From NCBI GenBank assembly GCA_018697195.1, contig JAGMWU010000067.1, positions 4,986 to 68,985 of the forward strand: 64,000 nt of DNA, given 5' to 3'. The notes under the pieces were generated by a model. The model was not told the origin of the DNA and did not search any database. It saw nothing but the letters and a program-made list of their open reading frames with translations. The position numbers and the translations under genes are program-made. This DNA comes from Certhia americana. Taxonomy: Eukaryota > Chordata > Aves > Passeriformes > Certhiidae. This document shows, one piece after another, positions 38,201 to 52,500 of this stretch; position 1 is the first letter of the stretch; the number at the start of each line of letters is the position of its first letter.

Positions 38201-41200
38201 TTACATCCAGAAGAGAAAATATTGCTTTGCAGGGAGCATAAATCAGAGGCTGCTTTCAGCTTTTAAAATGACGTAAAGTTTGTGTGAATATAATTATAGC
38301 CTCTGATGCAAATAAAACAAGATGTGACAGATACACAAGGTTGCGACTACTAAGCTAATGTTATAAAACTTCAGTAAGTGACTAGCAGTTGGCAGGATAT
38401 TCAAAGAAGGTTTTAGTCTCCCTGACACTGATACCGTGTCTGAGATATCTCTTTTTAAAGCTTTTTGTTGAACCTTATATGCTTTTAAAAACAGTGATTA
38501 GTTAAGGTTGCCTTGAGCTGCATCCTTTAAGCCAAATTTATTGATTCCAAAGTACCAAATAATTCTCTTCAGTCATTGAAAACAAAGGTATGCTCTTTGT
38601 GCTATTTGTTTCTTGATACTGATGTTGTCTTTTCATATGGAAAATATATATTCTGTTTTCCAACTTCAGACTAATTGAGGTTATTACCTAATGTCTCTCT
38701 GAAGCCAGTCTTACCTTATCTCTCTGAAAGGCAGTATCTGTCCACATATGCCACAGACTGACACATATACACAGATGTGTGAGTTCACCCAGCAGCAATG
38801 AAGAGTTCAGCTGCTCCACACCCCAAACAGCTCCCTACAGGGACTTCAAGACAAGAGCAGCTGTCCTGATTTGCATTTGCTTTTGTATTTCTTTAATAGA
38901 TTGCTTTCCTTATGTGTGCAGCAAAACTGTGTTTAAATGCTTGGGCAATGTTCTCTAGAAGGTGTGCAGGTTTTATAAGTAGATATAACAATACACACAC
39001 ACACACATATATATGTCAGGTAAAGGCTGGATCGGAAAGAATATCTAGAGGACTTTCCTGTTAGGAATTTGCGAGATTTAGGGATTCTCTGTAAGAAGTT
39101 TCAAAACTGTTCCCCATTTGACTGCTCAGATTCTCACCAGGTAATCAATCACCATAACTCCTCACAAGTTAGCATTCTGAGCAAGAGTAAATTATAGTGA
39201 TGAAATCCCTAAGGGAGTATTTAAACAAACTATAATTACAAAAATTTGCTCTCTATGACACTTTCAAGCCCTTATCACCAAGTCTTCTACAATTTGTTCC
39301 CTTAATTACAAGTTTCCAAATTTCTCTGGTCTGACCTCTAAAATGATCAGAAATAAGATTGCCTGATATAGATTCTATGCTTTTCAATGCCAGACCCTGT
39401 AAGGGTCGTAATCACAATTGCTATAGTGGGATGCATCATTAGCATAGAGGTTTGTACCAGTGTCTTGCATTGCTTGTACTTCAATACATATTTATTTTGT
39501 TGGCACACATTTTCCCCCTGCAAACAGAGCCTGGTGCTGACTATACTGGTCTTCTGTGCCCCTCTGTAACAGCCTCTTTTTGGTGGCAGATGACATTTAC
39601 ATCTCAGGTGTGCCATGCCACGTGATACTATCTTGGAAAGTTTACTTGTAAGCACAGCTACTCCTGCCCAAGCAATGCCCTCCAGAAGCTCAGAGCAAAG
39701 AACCAGGTTCTGCTCCCTACGCAGAGGAATTTTTATGTTTCGTTCTGGGATAAAGCATTCTGAGGTGAGCTAATTCCACAAGGAAGCCTTCCTTCTGTCA
39801 CCAGTGCGCAGCAATTTCTGCAGATCTAAAGCAGATCTTTCCATACAGTTTCTGGCACATATTTCAGTGTCAGTTCTCCTCTAGAAAATCTCTTTGACCT
39901 GTGAGAATGTGCTCTCAGAGCTACACAGGACTGGGAGGACCCAGCAGCCCACAGAGATGCTGGGATGAGTCACCTCAGAAGGGAATGAGAGTCTGGTACC
40001 CTTCAGTGTAAATGTCAGCTTTTGTGCTGCCAGAGTAGGAATCTTGCTATGCTTTGATAGCTACAAATCTCTGACCAGAGAAAACTAGAACCTCGGACTG
40101 TAAGATCCTGCAGGCACCCACAGATTTGAGGTTTCTGGTCCATTGCCTTTACCATTGTTAAAAAATCAAAGCCAAACCTGAGGACAGGTGTCTTGCCTCA
40201 GGCTGCAGAAGCAGAGTGGAGGCAGGGAAGGACAGGAACATGAATAGCTTGCACAGACTGACAGGCTGCTTTAAATCTCAGGTGTAACAGCAGCTGCATT
40301 GTTACTGTTTACCTTCCTTGGGTCATTGCAGCAAAGGCAAGGGGAACACAACCATATGAAAAATGAGGTACCTGTCATAAGAATTGGTCATATTAGGCCC
40401 TGTCCTTCTGCTTTATCTCTCACTATTGCAGGCCATTTAGTCTTCACCTTCAGCAGTTGTGAGAGTCTTTGAATTGCAACTGCATTCTCTCTGAGCAGTA
40501 TGACTTTCACCAAGGCATTTGCTGTTCTGAGCATAACAGAGTTTTGCAAAATGCCTTATTTTCAACTGCACTGAATGAGACTTTTGAGTAACCAAATATT
40601 GTCCAGTGCCAAAGAGCAGGTAACCTTCTGCACTGCCAGCTCAACATTGCTCCCCATGCCTCAGTACCAACTCCACTCTGAGATGCTATCACAGATCTCC
40701 TGGAGGAATTAGTCAGAGTGACAATGGCAGTAGATCCCAGCCTTGGGCTAAGTAAAACAAGGAGATCCAACAGCTACAGCACAACAGCTGGCAGCAATTC
40801 TCCCCTGTTCATGCTGCCATGGCAGAAGCTCTGGTCCAGTGCTGTGCAGCAGCCGTGGTCCACACTATTCAGAACAATTGATACAATCAATTACTTTCCA
40901 AGAATGTGTAATGAATCGCTGGGCCATTAACCTGAAGAGTCATAATGTATATTCCCAACATCAGTATTGCTTGAATAATCCCCAAGGGAATAATTAGAAG
41001 TGCATCACTTGGAAGAATGCATGGTATGTAATGCATTACTGGATCCTAATAAATACAATGACTCCTCAGCATACTGTCAGGGATTTAGAAAGTAGCCAGT
41101 GGATGGAAGAGGTCAAGAGAGAGGCATAATGTGAATAATACCTAGATATGAGTTTAGAGAATTTGTGTATCTCTTTTTTTGCATCAGGATTGAAGATATG

Positions 41201-43410
41201 AATCAGAGAAGGAAGAAAGTTACTTAAATGGTTGTATTTGTTCTTGATATGTGATTTAGTCCTCCCTGTGGCTAGCCTACCAGTGTAACTTGCTCCTTAT
41301 TTAATGTAGTGTGTCTGCATAACCCTTACTTCAGTTACGATGCTTAGGATCCTTTCTAGTTGTAGTTAATTCCATCCTTAAAGCAACCTAAGCAGACCTA
41401 GCTGACTAATTCACACAAGGGAGACTCCAGGAAGTAATTACACATGAGAAGAGACAAATTACTCTGCCTCTGTCCAGGGCAGGCACAAAAATGCCTCCAA
41501 TCCCCCTTTGTGCCCTGATACAAGACACAAAACATTCATCCTCTATGCAATGTTTTAAAACTCATCTAGCCCCCCACACCTTTCACTACTACAGAAATTA
41601 GAATTAGGTGTTCTGCGAGTACATGGCATGCAAGGAAAACATGACCAGGTTTTGCAGGTATGGACACACATGCTCTTTCCCAAAGGACATTAACCATGAA
41701 CAACACAGACATGGCCCATAGACAGAGCAGGATTGTATCTTTGTCTGCCTCATTTTCCCATCCTCATAAGTTACTATTGCTATTAATACTTGTTTAGGTC
41801 AATATTAAGGCCCAAGCTGGGCACTGCTACAGTGTCCCTACAAAATAAAAACTGGTAGGCACAGTAGGATAGAGATATGACCCTAGGAGTCAGGTATTGC
41901 AAAATTAAGCTAAGCTGGCTTGTCAAAAAATCCATTGGGTAGAAAAGCTCCCTTTACACGCCTAAGTCTATGAGAGGATATAAATAATTCATTGTCCTGT
42001 ATCTTTCTTACTGCAGAAAAGATTTCAGGTAATGCAAGTGTAAAAACATAGATATACAGCCACCAGCCACATTTTTTTCCTCATAAGGATGAAGAGTATA
42101 TTAAGTGACCTTCCTCTTCAATAGGATAAGAAATCTAATGCCAGCTTAGGAAACTTAAAGTTATTAGCAGTTACATATTACTGGCAACATATTTTACACC
42201 AGACAGCTATGAAAAAAAAGTCATAAAAATGCAATTAAATGTCTGAACTGTTGCTATTTTGGAAATTAAAACAACACACTGTGTCCTTGCTACAGCTTAT
42301 ATTACTTACTTATGACTTCTGCAGTTATTTTCACCAGTTTAACCATGCTTCTTTTCCATAAATGTCTGCTGTAAATAGGTCCTTTGGGAATCTTGAAAAT
42401 AACAAGATCTGTAATAAAAAAATTAATAACACTGAGAGAAAACTCAGGTTAGAAAGGCATTTTTAGAGCACATTAAAGATTCTATTAAAAAAAAAAAATA
42501 CTTGCAGAGAAACACCCCAGTACTCTGTAGCAGGTAGATCTGAACTATCACTGCTGAGAAGTAAAAGAAGGGACAGCAAGTTTTCAAGAGATTGGACTTT
42601 ATGGCTGCTGGGAATATTACTAAGCTCTCCAAAGCAGCATTAAAGAATTTTGTTCACATAGTAAGAGAAATACCATTGCCAGTGAATAGTATCAACAGTC
42701 ATGTTTACATTATTTCTACATATAAATTCTTCTTCTACATAAAAAATTCTAAGGTAGCACTCCCCAGTTCAATTCAAAAAGAAGAAGGTAGAATACAGAT
42801 TCACCTACAGTTATGAATATTCCAGTTGGAAAGTATAAGCTAAGGGAGAAAAGAAAAGAGAATTATATAGATAAAACACATCACAGAACATTGTCAACTA
42901 GTAGCATGCTGAATCCTGAACTTCTGTGGTTTCAAAAGATAACAGTTTGATCTTTCTTGTTGCACAAAATTTGTCACACCTTGTCTAATTGGGACATTGG
43001 TGTTTTATGCAGTAAGACTACAAAGAGTTCTAAAGATTTTACTGTTTCAAATTAAAATGGTGCACTGTCTAAAAAGGCAAGAAGACAGTATTCAGCAAAT
43101 ATTTCTATTCCAAATAGGAAGAAAAAAAGACCAAGAATGGTTATCTTGATGGAAGGTGATGAAACAAATGTTGTCAGAGCGAGTTTGGTGGTTACTAAAG
43201 AGCAATAACTAGTCAGATATTTTTAAGTCAGCAAAACCAGATCATTTTCATCCAAGCATTCAAAAAGAAATCAGTAACTGACTTGAACTTTGATGCTAAA
43301 TCTTTTTAGAGGGCTTTGAACTTTTGGCAGTTTAGAAGAAAATTAGTCTTTACTTAGAAAGCATATATGAGGTAGTCCAAGGGTTTAAAGCCAGTAAAAA
43401 CAGTCTTCAG
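35280..43410. other. Intergenic DNA, no gene recognised
   Basis: Unique-looking, AT-rich sequence with a T20 run (36134-36153), a GC-richer patch (36490-36770) open on both strands but without a domain, and a short CA/TA tract at about 38994-39014. No coding family or RNA gene is recognised. Confidence 0.5.
36134..36153. repeat. Poly-T tract (20 T)
   Basis: An uninterrupted T run preceded by GGTTT-rich sequence; low complexity. Confidence 0.9.
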
Positions 43411-43418
43411 TTTCACCT

Positions 43419-43691
43419 AAGGCCAACCACATCCTGGGCTGCATCAAAAGAGAAGTGGGTGGTATGATGATGCTCTACTCTCCCCTTGTGAGTCCCCACC
43501 TGGAGCTCTGCATCCAGCTCTGGAGTTCTCAGCATGAGAAGGACGTGGAGCTGCTGGAGCAGCTCCAGAGGAGACCACAAAGATGATTGAGGGCCAAAAT
43601 CCATCTGCCATGGAGACAGGCGAAGAGAGTTGGGCAGGTTCAGCCTGGAGAAGAGAAACCCTTCTAAAGTATCTAAAGAGGGCTACAAGAC
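43419..43691 (+). mobile_element. CR1 LINE fragment (end of ORF2), sense on + strand
   Basis: The sequence follows the well-known end of the CR1 reverse-transcriptase frame: a CATCCTGGGCTGCATCAAAA start, then CCCCACCTGGAGCTCTGCAT, CAGCTCTGG, GAAGGACGTGGAGCTGCTGG, CAGAGGAGACCACAAAGATG, GAGAGAGTTGGG-like and CAGCCTGGAGAAGAGAA words in the expected order. It is truncated at the 5' end, as is usual for CR1, and breaks off before the 3' UTR and the 8-base terminal repeats. It is decayed and not functional. CR1 is the dominant LINE of birds and other sauropsids. Confidence 0.88.
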
Positions 43692-43699
43692 AATGATCT

Positions 43700-46180
43700 A
43701 GGTACGCAGGCATTCTTCACATCTGAAATAGCAGCATATAAGAGAAAGCTGAAAAGAGAAATTCAAATTGGAGAGGAGAGGCAAGGTGAGGCCAAATCTT
43801 CTCCGTAAGATTCTGGCAGCTGGACACTCCATGTATCTCTCCAACTTCCCTTTGCAGGGCCAGTTTCTTCCTCAACACACAATTAACACTTGTCTCATCA
43901 GAAGCAACAAGTTTTAATCTCTCTAAACGTGAAAGGAATCATTAATGTTATTTCTTTTGCAGTTTAAAAATCTGGTAGGCACCTGCTAGAGCATCTTGTG
44001 CATTCCACAGGATAACCAGGTAGAAGAGCCTTTCCTGCCCTCAGCTGCATTCACTCTTACATTATGAGCAAGGATAAATGTGAGGGTGATTTTCTATGGA
44101 CTTTTTTGATTTCTCATTATTACATTCTCTCTTTTTCATCTCTTCTCTCAATAAACCAAGATATTCACAGTAAAATTGAACATTTTTTGTTGCCTGGCTA
44201 TGGACTTACTGATACTTGTATTATATCATTTTAAGAATGAGAAAGTAGCCCTAGAGCTTAGATCTCAGTAATGTAATTCTAACAGTTTGTAGTAAGTTTG
44301 TTCAATTTTTTGCAAGTACTTTTCTTTGAATAAAGGCTGCACTTTGCAGAATTGGCTCTTCCAAACCATATGTTCTCCTTGCTAAAATAAGGATATAATA
44401 ATACTCCTCTCTAAGACTGAGGGCACCCAGACGTCCTACATCCACAAAGTCTGCACTTCCATAGATTTTACTTTGCACTGACTCCACGTGTGAATGCCAG
44501 CAGCTCCTGGTGAGCATTCCAAGAGTTCAATCCCAGTCTGAACACCACTAGCCTTTGCTGTGCTTTTTCATCTCTTTCCTTCATTGTAAGCCTTCTGTCA
44601 CCAGCAGCACCAATGCCAAAGGCATCTTATCACCAAAGTAATCTTTTCTCAAAACATATGCCAGCAGACTACGTCAAAGCTACACTTACTGTAAAAGTCA
44701 TATTTGACCCCACACATACTTTGAAGCTACATTTATTTTAATATTCATACTTGATCCTAGATAATGTCTCTTAGTATATTCACGTGTGTTTGTTCCAAAT
44801 TGTCTTTTAATCAGTTGCCCTGTCATGTTTTCTCTGGCAAACTGACAACATTCACTGACAGCAGTGACACAGCATATCCAACAAGTTAATAATGGGTTTA
44901 TGAATTGTAGCTAAGAACCATCAATTCACCTAAAATGTAAATAGCCTTTACCAGCCTCATAAAGTCAGCTCTAACATCTGCTCTGCCCAGTGCAAACAGC
45001 TGGGGGAAACTTCACAGTTTGAAGCCACTGTCACAGCACAGGGCTGGGGTTCCAGCTGGTGATGACTGCAATGTGACAGCTAGCATGTACCTATGACAAC
45101 AACTACCCTCAGTGTTCAATAAATGATGGAGGACACAACAGAGCCAATTCAGTACAAATGCTAGGGAACAGCTATAAATTGTACCATGACCACTCTTCAG
45201 GCTTATGATAAGGCAGGCTAGCTAGAACTGTATTCTGCTAAACAAGCCTTTCTTCCCTGGGACACCAGCAATGAGCCTCCAAAGCTAAACTACACAGGGC
45301 AGTCTCCTCACAACAGGCAACAGTGACCAGACTCCATGTTCTGTGAGAAAGCAAGGAGAGTTACAGACTCGATTCTTTCATTGCCTCTGTCCACCATCCA
45401 TAACCAAGATTTAATAAAGATGGTTTTTTTGAGCTTACTGCATGTTTCATTCCTGTAAAAACATTTCCAATTCAGTAACAGTCTATACAGAAAAAAAATC
45501 TTCTGTATGGCTAAAACAAGAGCCAGACAGTAAAAATTTTTTCCAGCTATAGTGTGGCAGAAGTGGCAGAATTCCTACTGGTCATCTCTGTAGTTTTACC
45601 CCAGGTGCATGACCTGTTAAGGGGTCTACATGAGACTGCCTTTTCTACCACAGTCCTTTCCAGTGCCTCTGCACTCTGCACTGAGATCTGAGAGTACAGG
45701 TCTTCCCAGTGCTTTAGGATTGTACTGGGCACTGGTTCTTCATCAGCACTTCTTTTTGAATATACCTACTGTCAGTGCTGACAAATGTGTAAGTCTGCCT
45801 TCAAACAATAACTGGAAATATTACTGGGATTAGCTTGCATGTCAGTGTCACTATCCAGTCACTTAACAATCACTCAAAGAAATGATATAAAATATCACTT
45901 TTTTACATAGATGAATAATAGAGTGTTTGTCAGTCACTTCTAGGCTGACTGAGCCCCTTTGACTTGCTGAAACTGGAGTCCTTTTTTTTCCTAAGCCTCA
46001 CGAGAAAATGTTGACAAAACAGGCAATTTTCTGTAATTTCTCTGCAAGCTTCTGTCAGCACAAGAGGCAGCCAGAGCCCGTTCATTTCAGATAACACCAC
46101 GGGGTCACCTTTGACATCCACCCCCTCGCTGCCATCGGAGGCTCCTCTAAGTGCAACAGTTGTGTCTTTCAGGTTGCAGG
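43700..46180. other. Intergenic DNA, no gene recognised
   Basis: No protein family or RNA gene is recognised. The short open frames have no domain. Confidence 0.5.
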
Positions 46181-46194
46181 ATGCAGACCCACAA

Positions 46195-46460
46195 TTTGGG
46201 CCCTTGTTCGTTGAAGGCAGCCTTTGTTTCCCAGCTGACTAAGAAGCTCTTATAAAAGGGATAAGAAATGTAGTTAATAGCTTGAGAGTGGCCTAATCAT
46301 CGGCTGCTATTACCCCTCCAATATTAGGGAGGATGACAGACCTATCAATAACAGAGCCCCAGGTGAGGTACAGCAGCTGATAAGATGAACTTTGGCTTGA
46401 TCTTTGCTCTGCAGAGCACAGCACTTATTTGAAAGAGAAGCCAGCACCTATTTTTTGTCC
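46195..46460. promoter_or_regulatory. Candidate developmental enhancer (motif cluster)
   Basis: Dense, non-repetitive factor-like words are seen: CCTTTGTTTCC (SOX-like, 46221-46231), CAGCTG E-boxes at 46232 and 46374, TATCAATAA (ONECUT or TALE-like, 46343-46351), GATAAG directly overlapping the second E-box (CAGCTGATAAGATG, 46374-46387), and ATCTTTG (TCF/LEF-like, 46400-46406). No coding frame spans it. The position, in a desert between what are probably LMX1B and ZBTB43, suits a long-range enhancer. This is an inference; conservation was not tested. Confidence 0.3.
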
Positions 46461-46559
46461 TTCATATTGTGCCAAAAATCATTCAGCTGAGCAGCTTCTG
46501 TTGTGTTTTTCTGTCTTAAACCACAGTGATTCGACCAATTTAATTTATAAGCAAGGATG

Positions 46560-49500
46560 AAAACTGAAGAACTCCCCTATCAGATTGTAGAAGCTAGAGA
46601 TATGCACCTGTGTGATGTGTCCACTCACATGAAAGTTAAAGGAGGTGAAATGAGAGAGCAGGTCTCCATGTGCAACTCTTCTTTACATATTTGTGGCGCA
46701 GTCACATACATGCACAGATTTGCACATGCATGCATCGTATGCAGACCGGTTTCCAAGCAGTTAACTTTTCCTTGACTAAACAACATGCAAAAGCTAAACA
46801 TGCATCAAATACACCACAACACTATTTTATGGTCCCAACTTTGTGTTTCCCAAGTTAAAACACAAGCAGAAACTACAGAATGGAGCAACTGGATACACTC
46901 TTGCTTGGAAACAAGACTACCAAGTTTCTTTTGGTACCACATCATCTCAGAAGTTACCAGCACTTCCCTAAGAGACGAAGGACTGGGAGCTATGGGAGAA
47001 GGAAGATGAAGATCCAGAGTTGATGAGAGGAAAGGGAGACAGGGCAGAGACTGGATATGACATTTCACTGGCTTCTCCCCAGGTTGTGTTCTCTGTCTCC
47101 AGACTGGAAAGGAAATGAGAGCAGGGGCCTATCAGCACAATCTTAGTTCCAGCTCTGTGGAAATAGGTGGGAATCCTTCCACTGGCGGCAGTGTGCTAGG
47201 GTCTGGGGTTGTAAGCAACTGATGCTCAAGCAGCTGGTACTGGGACAAACTCACCTTCTATCATAACACTGAGAAAAGATGCAAACCACAGAGTCCTCAG
47301 CAGGCAGTTGCAGGCTCCCATTATGCTGCACAGAATGGAAGTTAGTATTTAGAGGAGATCACAGTTAAACAGGCTTTCTTCATTATCAAATGATGTTTAG
47401 TTCAGTGGTTTTTTTTTTTTTTTAATCTGTTTAATCCTTTTCTTTTGAAATAAGGGAACTTTTAATATAGCCAAAGTGGATACTGCTTTTAAACAGATCC
47501 AGTCCTTTGAGAATGCGTTTCTTCATCAAGTATTTAACTGGAGTTTAGTTACTAATGCTGGACTTATAGTAGCTAAAGCAAATATAATACTTTCCTGAAG
47601 TATTGCTCAGAACTACTTAAGCTAACATTTCCAAAGCCAGAATTCTTTAAAAAGCTATGGGCACAATCTCAAATGGCACAGAGCCAAGTACCTCGGAGTC
47701 TGACACTAAAGTATTTTCTTTCCTAGGCAAGTTCTATGTTCTTAAACTATTGTGGTAAATCTTGCATCAACTTCTCTGACAACAGCCTTCTTCTGAGCAT
47801 AGTCCTGGCACTCTGAAAAGCATTAGAATTTATAATCCTAACACTTAGGAAAGGATGCCGCAAACAGATTGGGATCTAAACCCAAGGAAATATGAGCCCA
47901 GAAGAAATAATCTCTGTGAATTCTAGCAACATGCAAAGGTGAAGGAACCTCCCTGGCTGTGCTCAGAGGCCTTCCATGATCTCCTGGCCCAGAGGATTAG
48001 GCAACTCCTTGCACAGAGATTGCTTCACCCTGCAAACACTGATCGGTCGGGGAGAACAGACGGGGAACAACTTTGGTCTGAATTCACAGCTTAGATCACT
48101 GTGGTTCTGGAAGGTCAGCCTGGTCACAGCCAGGCCCTGGGGCAGACCAGCACCATGTCCACAACACCTGTGATCCCCCTTTCGGCAGAGCCTTGGGGCT
48201 GCTCACCAACACGGCGTCCAAGCTGGGCACTGGCCGCTGCCCCTCTCCACACTAGGCTGGGACACTGACACACTGGCTCTGTCCCTCTGCCTGCAGCAGC
48301 ACCAGGCACAGCTCAGCTTGGATGTCCCTGTCCCTTGAGAACCTCAGCCATGCCGTTGCATGGGCTGGCAGAACACAAACAAGGCTTGCACACGGGTGCT
48401 GGTTTTCTAGAGCAAGCGAGAACCTGGCTGATCTGGCTGTGCATTTTACATGCACTTCCACCAGCATGCATCTGGGTAGCTGCCATGGATTGTCAAGCCC
48501 TGGATATGTACGTGGAACATATTTCTTTGCCTGCTAAACTCTGTTCTCTGTGTGTCAGAGTTGATGTCTCCATTGTGCTGCAGCAATACCATTAGTTATA
48601 TTAACCACCCTCCACCCAGAAATGACAATCCAGCATCTCTCCAAATTAGCCTTTTTATTGAAATCAATAAAGGAGAAAACACATGGCACTATACTATTTG
48701 GTGGCAGCTTTGTTATGAACTCATTACTGGAAAAACCTTTTAACAGACCTTTAACCACAGCCATTGATTCCATCACAGCAAGGGTGATCTATAGAGTTAA
48801 TCAGCTGAGTCACTGCAGACAGCCCTGGCTCTGTACTGCCCTGCCTGAGACTCAGCCACATGTCAACAAAAACTCTTCATGCACAGCAGAGTTGTAGCCT
48901 CACAAAAGCAATACTGGCATCACCACCAATCCCCAAACAGACTGATTTTAAAGGCAGTAGATCAAAGTCCATAAAAATAAGAACAATTTAAAAATATGCA
49001 ATTCCAATGCCAAACTGGCTGGCAACATTCACTTTGGCCTCTGCAACTATTTAGCCTTGGGGGACGACCTGCTTTCCCCAGCACCAGGTCTGGGGTTGTT
49101 GCAGATTTTGGACCCAAACACCTTTTGCTAGGGTGCCCAGCTGGCTCCTTGGCCCTGCCCATGAGCTCATTCACACAGCCACACAGAACCAGCCCTGCAC
49201 AAGAGCTCCCAGCACACCCTCAGTCTGAGCAGTTCTCCAGAGATATGCTTTTACAAAGAGAGCAAAAAGTTTCAGAGGATCAACTCACAGAGTCAATTTT
49301 TTGGGGACTGACACTTCCTGACCCTTTTTGACCCTTCTACCAGTGACATGCTCAAAGTTGTAGCCCTTCATTTTTGGGTAACTCTCATGCCTGTACATCT
49401 GAGGAAAGGTTAACATGGCTTTTTTTCCTCAGTAACTACACTTTCAAACTCTATTTGAGTTCCTTTTCCATTGAGGTTACTGAAAGAATAGACAGCACCA

Positions 49501-52500
49501 GTACATACACAGTGCTCTATGTCTCGTTCCTGGCCTTGTGACAGAATTTAGACAATAAAACACTTAGAATCAGATTGCTTCACAAGAAAGAAGGAATTGA
49601 ATTTTTGCAGGTATCCAGTATCTAGGAGCTTTAAAGAGTCAGCATCTGATAAAAAATGATTCTTGCAGAAGAAGCCTGGTGTCAGTTTATTCCAAAATAC
49701 GTGTCTACTTGCAGTCATTGGCATCAAGCTGCTTCTTGAAAATACCAGGATATAGCATATGATGCCAGACAATTTTTTAACTTTTTTTTGGTCCGTGGTG
49801 CTTCCAGAGAGAAATCTCGTAAGTGCCTGTGCAGTTAAAAAAAAAAAAAAAAACCAAAAAAAACCCAAACACGAACAAAAGAAATTCAGATGGAATACAA
49901 ATATATCAGGTAAAGAAACATCTGAGAACATGGCACATTTTTTGAGACATGTGACACAGAATCTTTTTTTCCCCCTCAGAAAACCTCTTTAACAACAACT
50001 ACAATTTAGAGGTAAATTTTGAAGTGCTTCCAGCCACATCTGCACTTTGCATGCAGTGGAACAGGGTGGGATAGGACAGCCCCCTGCCCCAGCCCCTCCA
50101 CGTGCCCCCAGGGCTGGCTCTGCTGCCTGCCCTAAACGGGCTCTGTCCATCACAAGTGATGGGCAGGGCAACCACGGACTGGCCAAAACCTCCACATCAG
50201 ACATGCATCCTCCCCCTAGCTGCTGTATTAAAGCTGACCTAAAATGTTTTTCTGCTTTATAGATTTTTCTTAATGAATTTTCCCATACAGGCACTAACTT
50301 CTTTTACAGAATTTTATGATGATACTCCAATTCATCCTAAGGAGTGAAGCCAAACTGTTTCCCTTGGGAAGTTTCTGCAGGTTTCTCCCTAGGATGAAAT
50401 TCACTATTTTAACATGAAAACATGTTAATTTAAACTTTAATGGCCTTTGCAAACAAAACTTGGATTAAAAGAAGTAAAGATTTTCAACACTCTAGGTAGG
50501 AACAAGTTTATGATTCACAGGCAGGTCTTATTATGACTGAGAGGCTTTTCAGCTTAACATAAAAGAAAATCCTGCTTCCAGACCATTCCATACTTTATTG
50601 TGACTGAGATTCTGTAGTCTTCTGGTATCAACAGAAATAGTCCCTACTCATATGTCCTATGCTGATTCTTTTTTCTCAGCCATCTGTGTGCAATACTGCT
50701 CTCTCTTTAAATTTTCTCCTTTCATATCCCCTTGCATTCAAAATTTTCAGTAGGATTATTATTTCTTCTTGACTGTCTGTCCTGGAATGTTATTAATTTA
50801 ACAGTTTGATTCTGTACATCTTCAGTTCCCAGCGATCAAAGTTTCAAGGACTTAGGTCAAAGCCACATCAGAACTTAAACAGTGAAGTGCTTTGGGACCT
50901 TTCAGAATAAGAGCAGATGGACCTGGTAATATCAGCGCCTTTGTGTTACTTTCCTCATATAAAACTACAAAACTTATAATAGAAAGTACTCTTTCTTCCT
51001 GCTTTTTCCTTGAGCTGTTAAACTGACCTTGTTGCTCAACATCAGTATTTGGCAAATAAGAGGTTAAATAATTTTTTTGGAGAGTTTTATTTCACCCCTG
51101 AAAGTATGCAACAAACAACTAGGCACATATTGGTCCAGTATTCTCTCGGATATCTGGGAAATTTTGGAAAGATGCAGTGGATCCCAAGACTGGAAACACA
51201 GCCAATAGAAGCACACCGTGAATCTTGTTGAGAAGTTTCCTAAGCCACACATTTTACTTTAAAATTATATCCCAATTTTCAGGTTCAAGGATAGTGGATT
51301 CTCTGGAGACAGTCTGGGTATATCATGCTTTGATCCCTCATTAAGTTCAGAGAAAAGGCAATAAAAGGCAAGGAAAGCATTTTGCTCAGTAGCCAAGTCC
51401 ACCTTATTCCCCTTGTATTGCAGAGTCCAGTCCACCCCATTTCAAGTGAAAGAAAGGAAATACTGCTATAAAGTGGACAGATCCAAACCCTGATTTAATA
51501 CTGGAACAGACTCATGCACCTATCATGAGAGATATATACATGCAAAGCTTACAATAGTGCACACAGTGCACAGTGCAGTATGTGTTCAGATATAAATATA
51601 ATTTTTTTTTGAAAACACAAATGAGGAGAAACGTGCAGATACTCCATATTCCAAAATTCTAAATTTTGGTCATTGCAAGTTTTTTATGATTGAGCCAATA
51701 TCCAGCAAAATTAGATTTAGTGTCCTTGCTTCTTATGAAATTACACAGAGGCTGCTGCTTTATTCCTCTCTAGGACAGTAAAAAGCAATAAAATTCTTGC
51801 AGATTTCGACAGCAGGCAATTCAATAAAATGCTATGTATATTTTATAAGTACAATAAAGACAAGTCTATAGCTGGATCATAAATGGGGGGGTTTTTTGGT
51901 TGGTTTGTTTTCTGTACGCATCAATGTTGGAGTCTATTTTCAACACAGGATGGTCTTCTCAGCACACAGCCATCCCTTTTTGGGGAGAAGCAGAATTAAA
52001 TTTATATTTTTATAATGTATTATTTAAGCTTTGCTCAAGGGATTTTGCAATGTGTATCTGTTTAAAATTTAAAGGTGTTGTGGAACTGAATACTTTCCTG
52101 TTCTTGATGAGTGCTATAAAATTTTACAATTTTTTTGTTACATTGTAAAGTGTATCTGTCATATCATTGTGGCATTCCCTTTTTTATGAGCAAACAATAA
52201 ATATTTGATACACACATAATTATTTCCTAGACTTCCATCAATGCTCATTAGTTTTTTAATTCTGCAATAATATAATGGGGAAGTTAATAGATTGTTGTAT
52301 TTGTGAGCAATAGTGTTACAATGCATTTAGTGACAGTGTCTGCTGAAATATAAAATTTTATACAAATGTAAAAACAAAACTGACAATATACAAATTACCT
52401 ACCCTACATACTTACAGCTGTATCAATTTTTTTCTTCTCACTTGGAGAAAGAAATATGCAAACCATGGAGAAACTGATTAAAGAAAAAAATACCCTCCCT

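Noticed and set aside
43413..43713. Minus-strand open frames over the CR1 fragment
   Set aside because: The CR1 sense strand is +. The minus frames are shadows of the decayed LINE.
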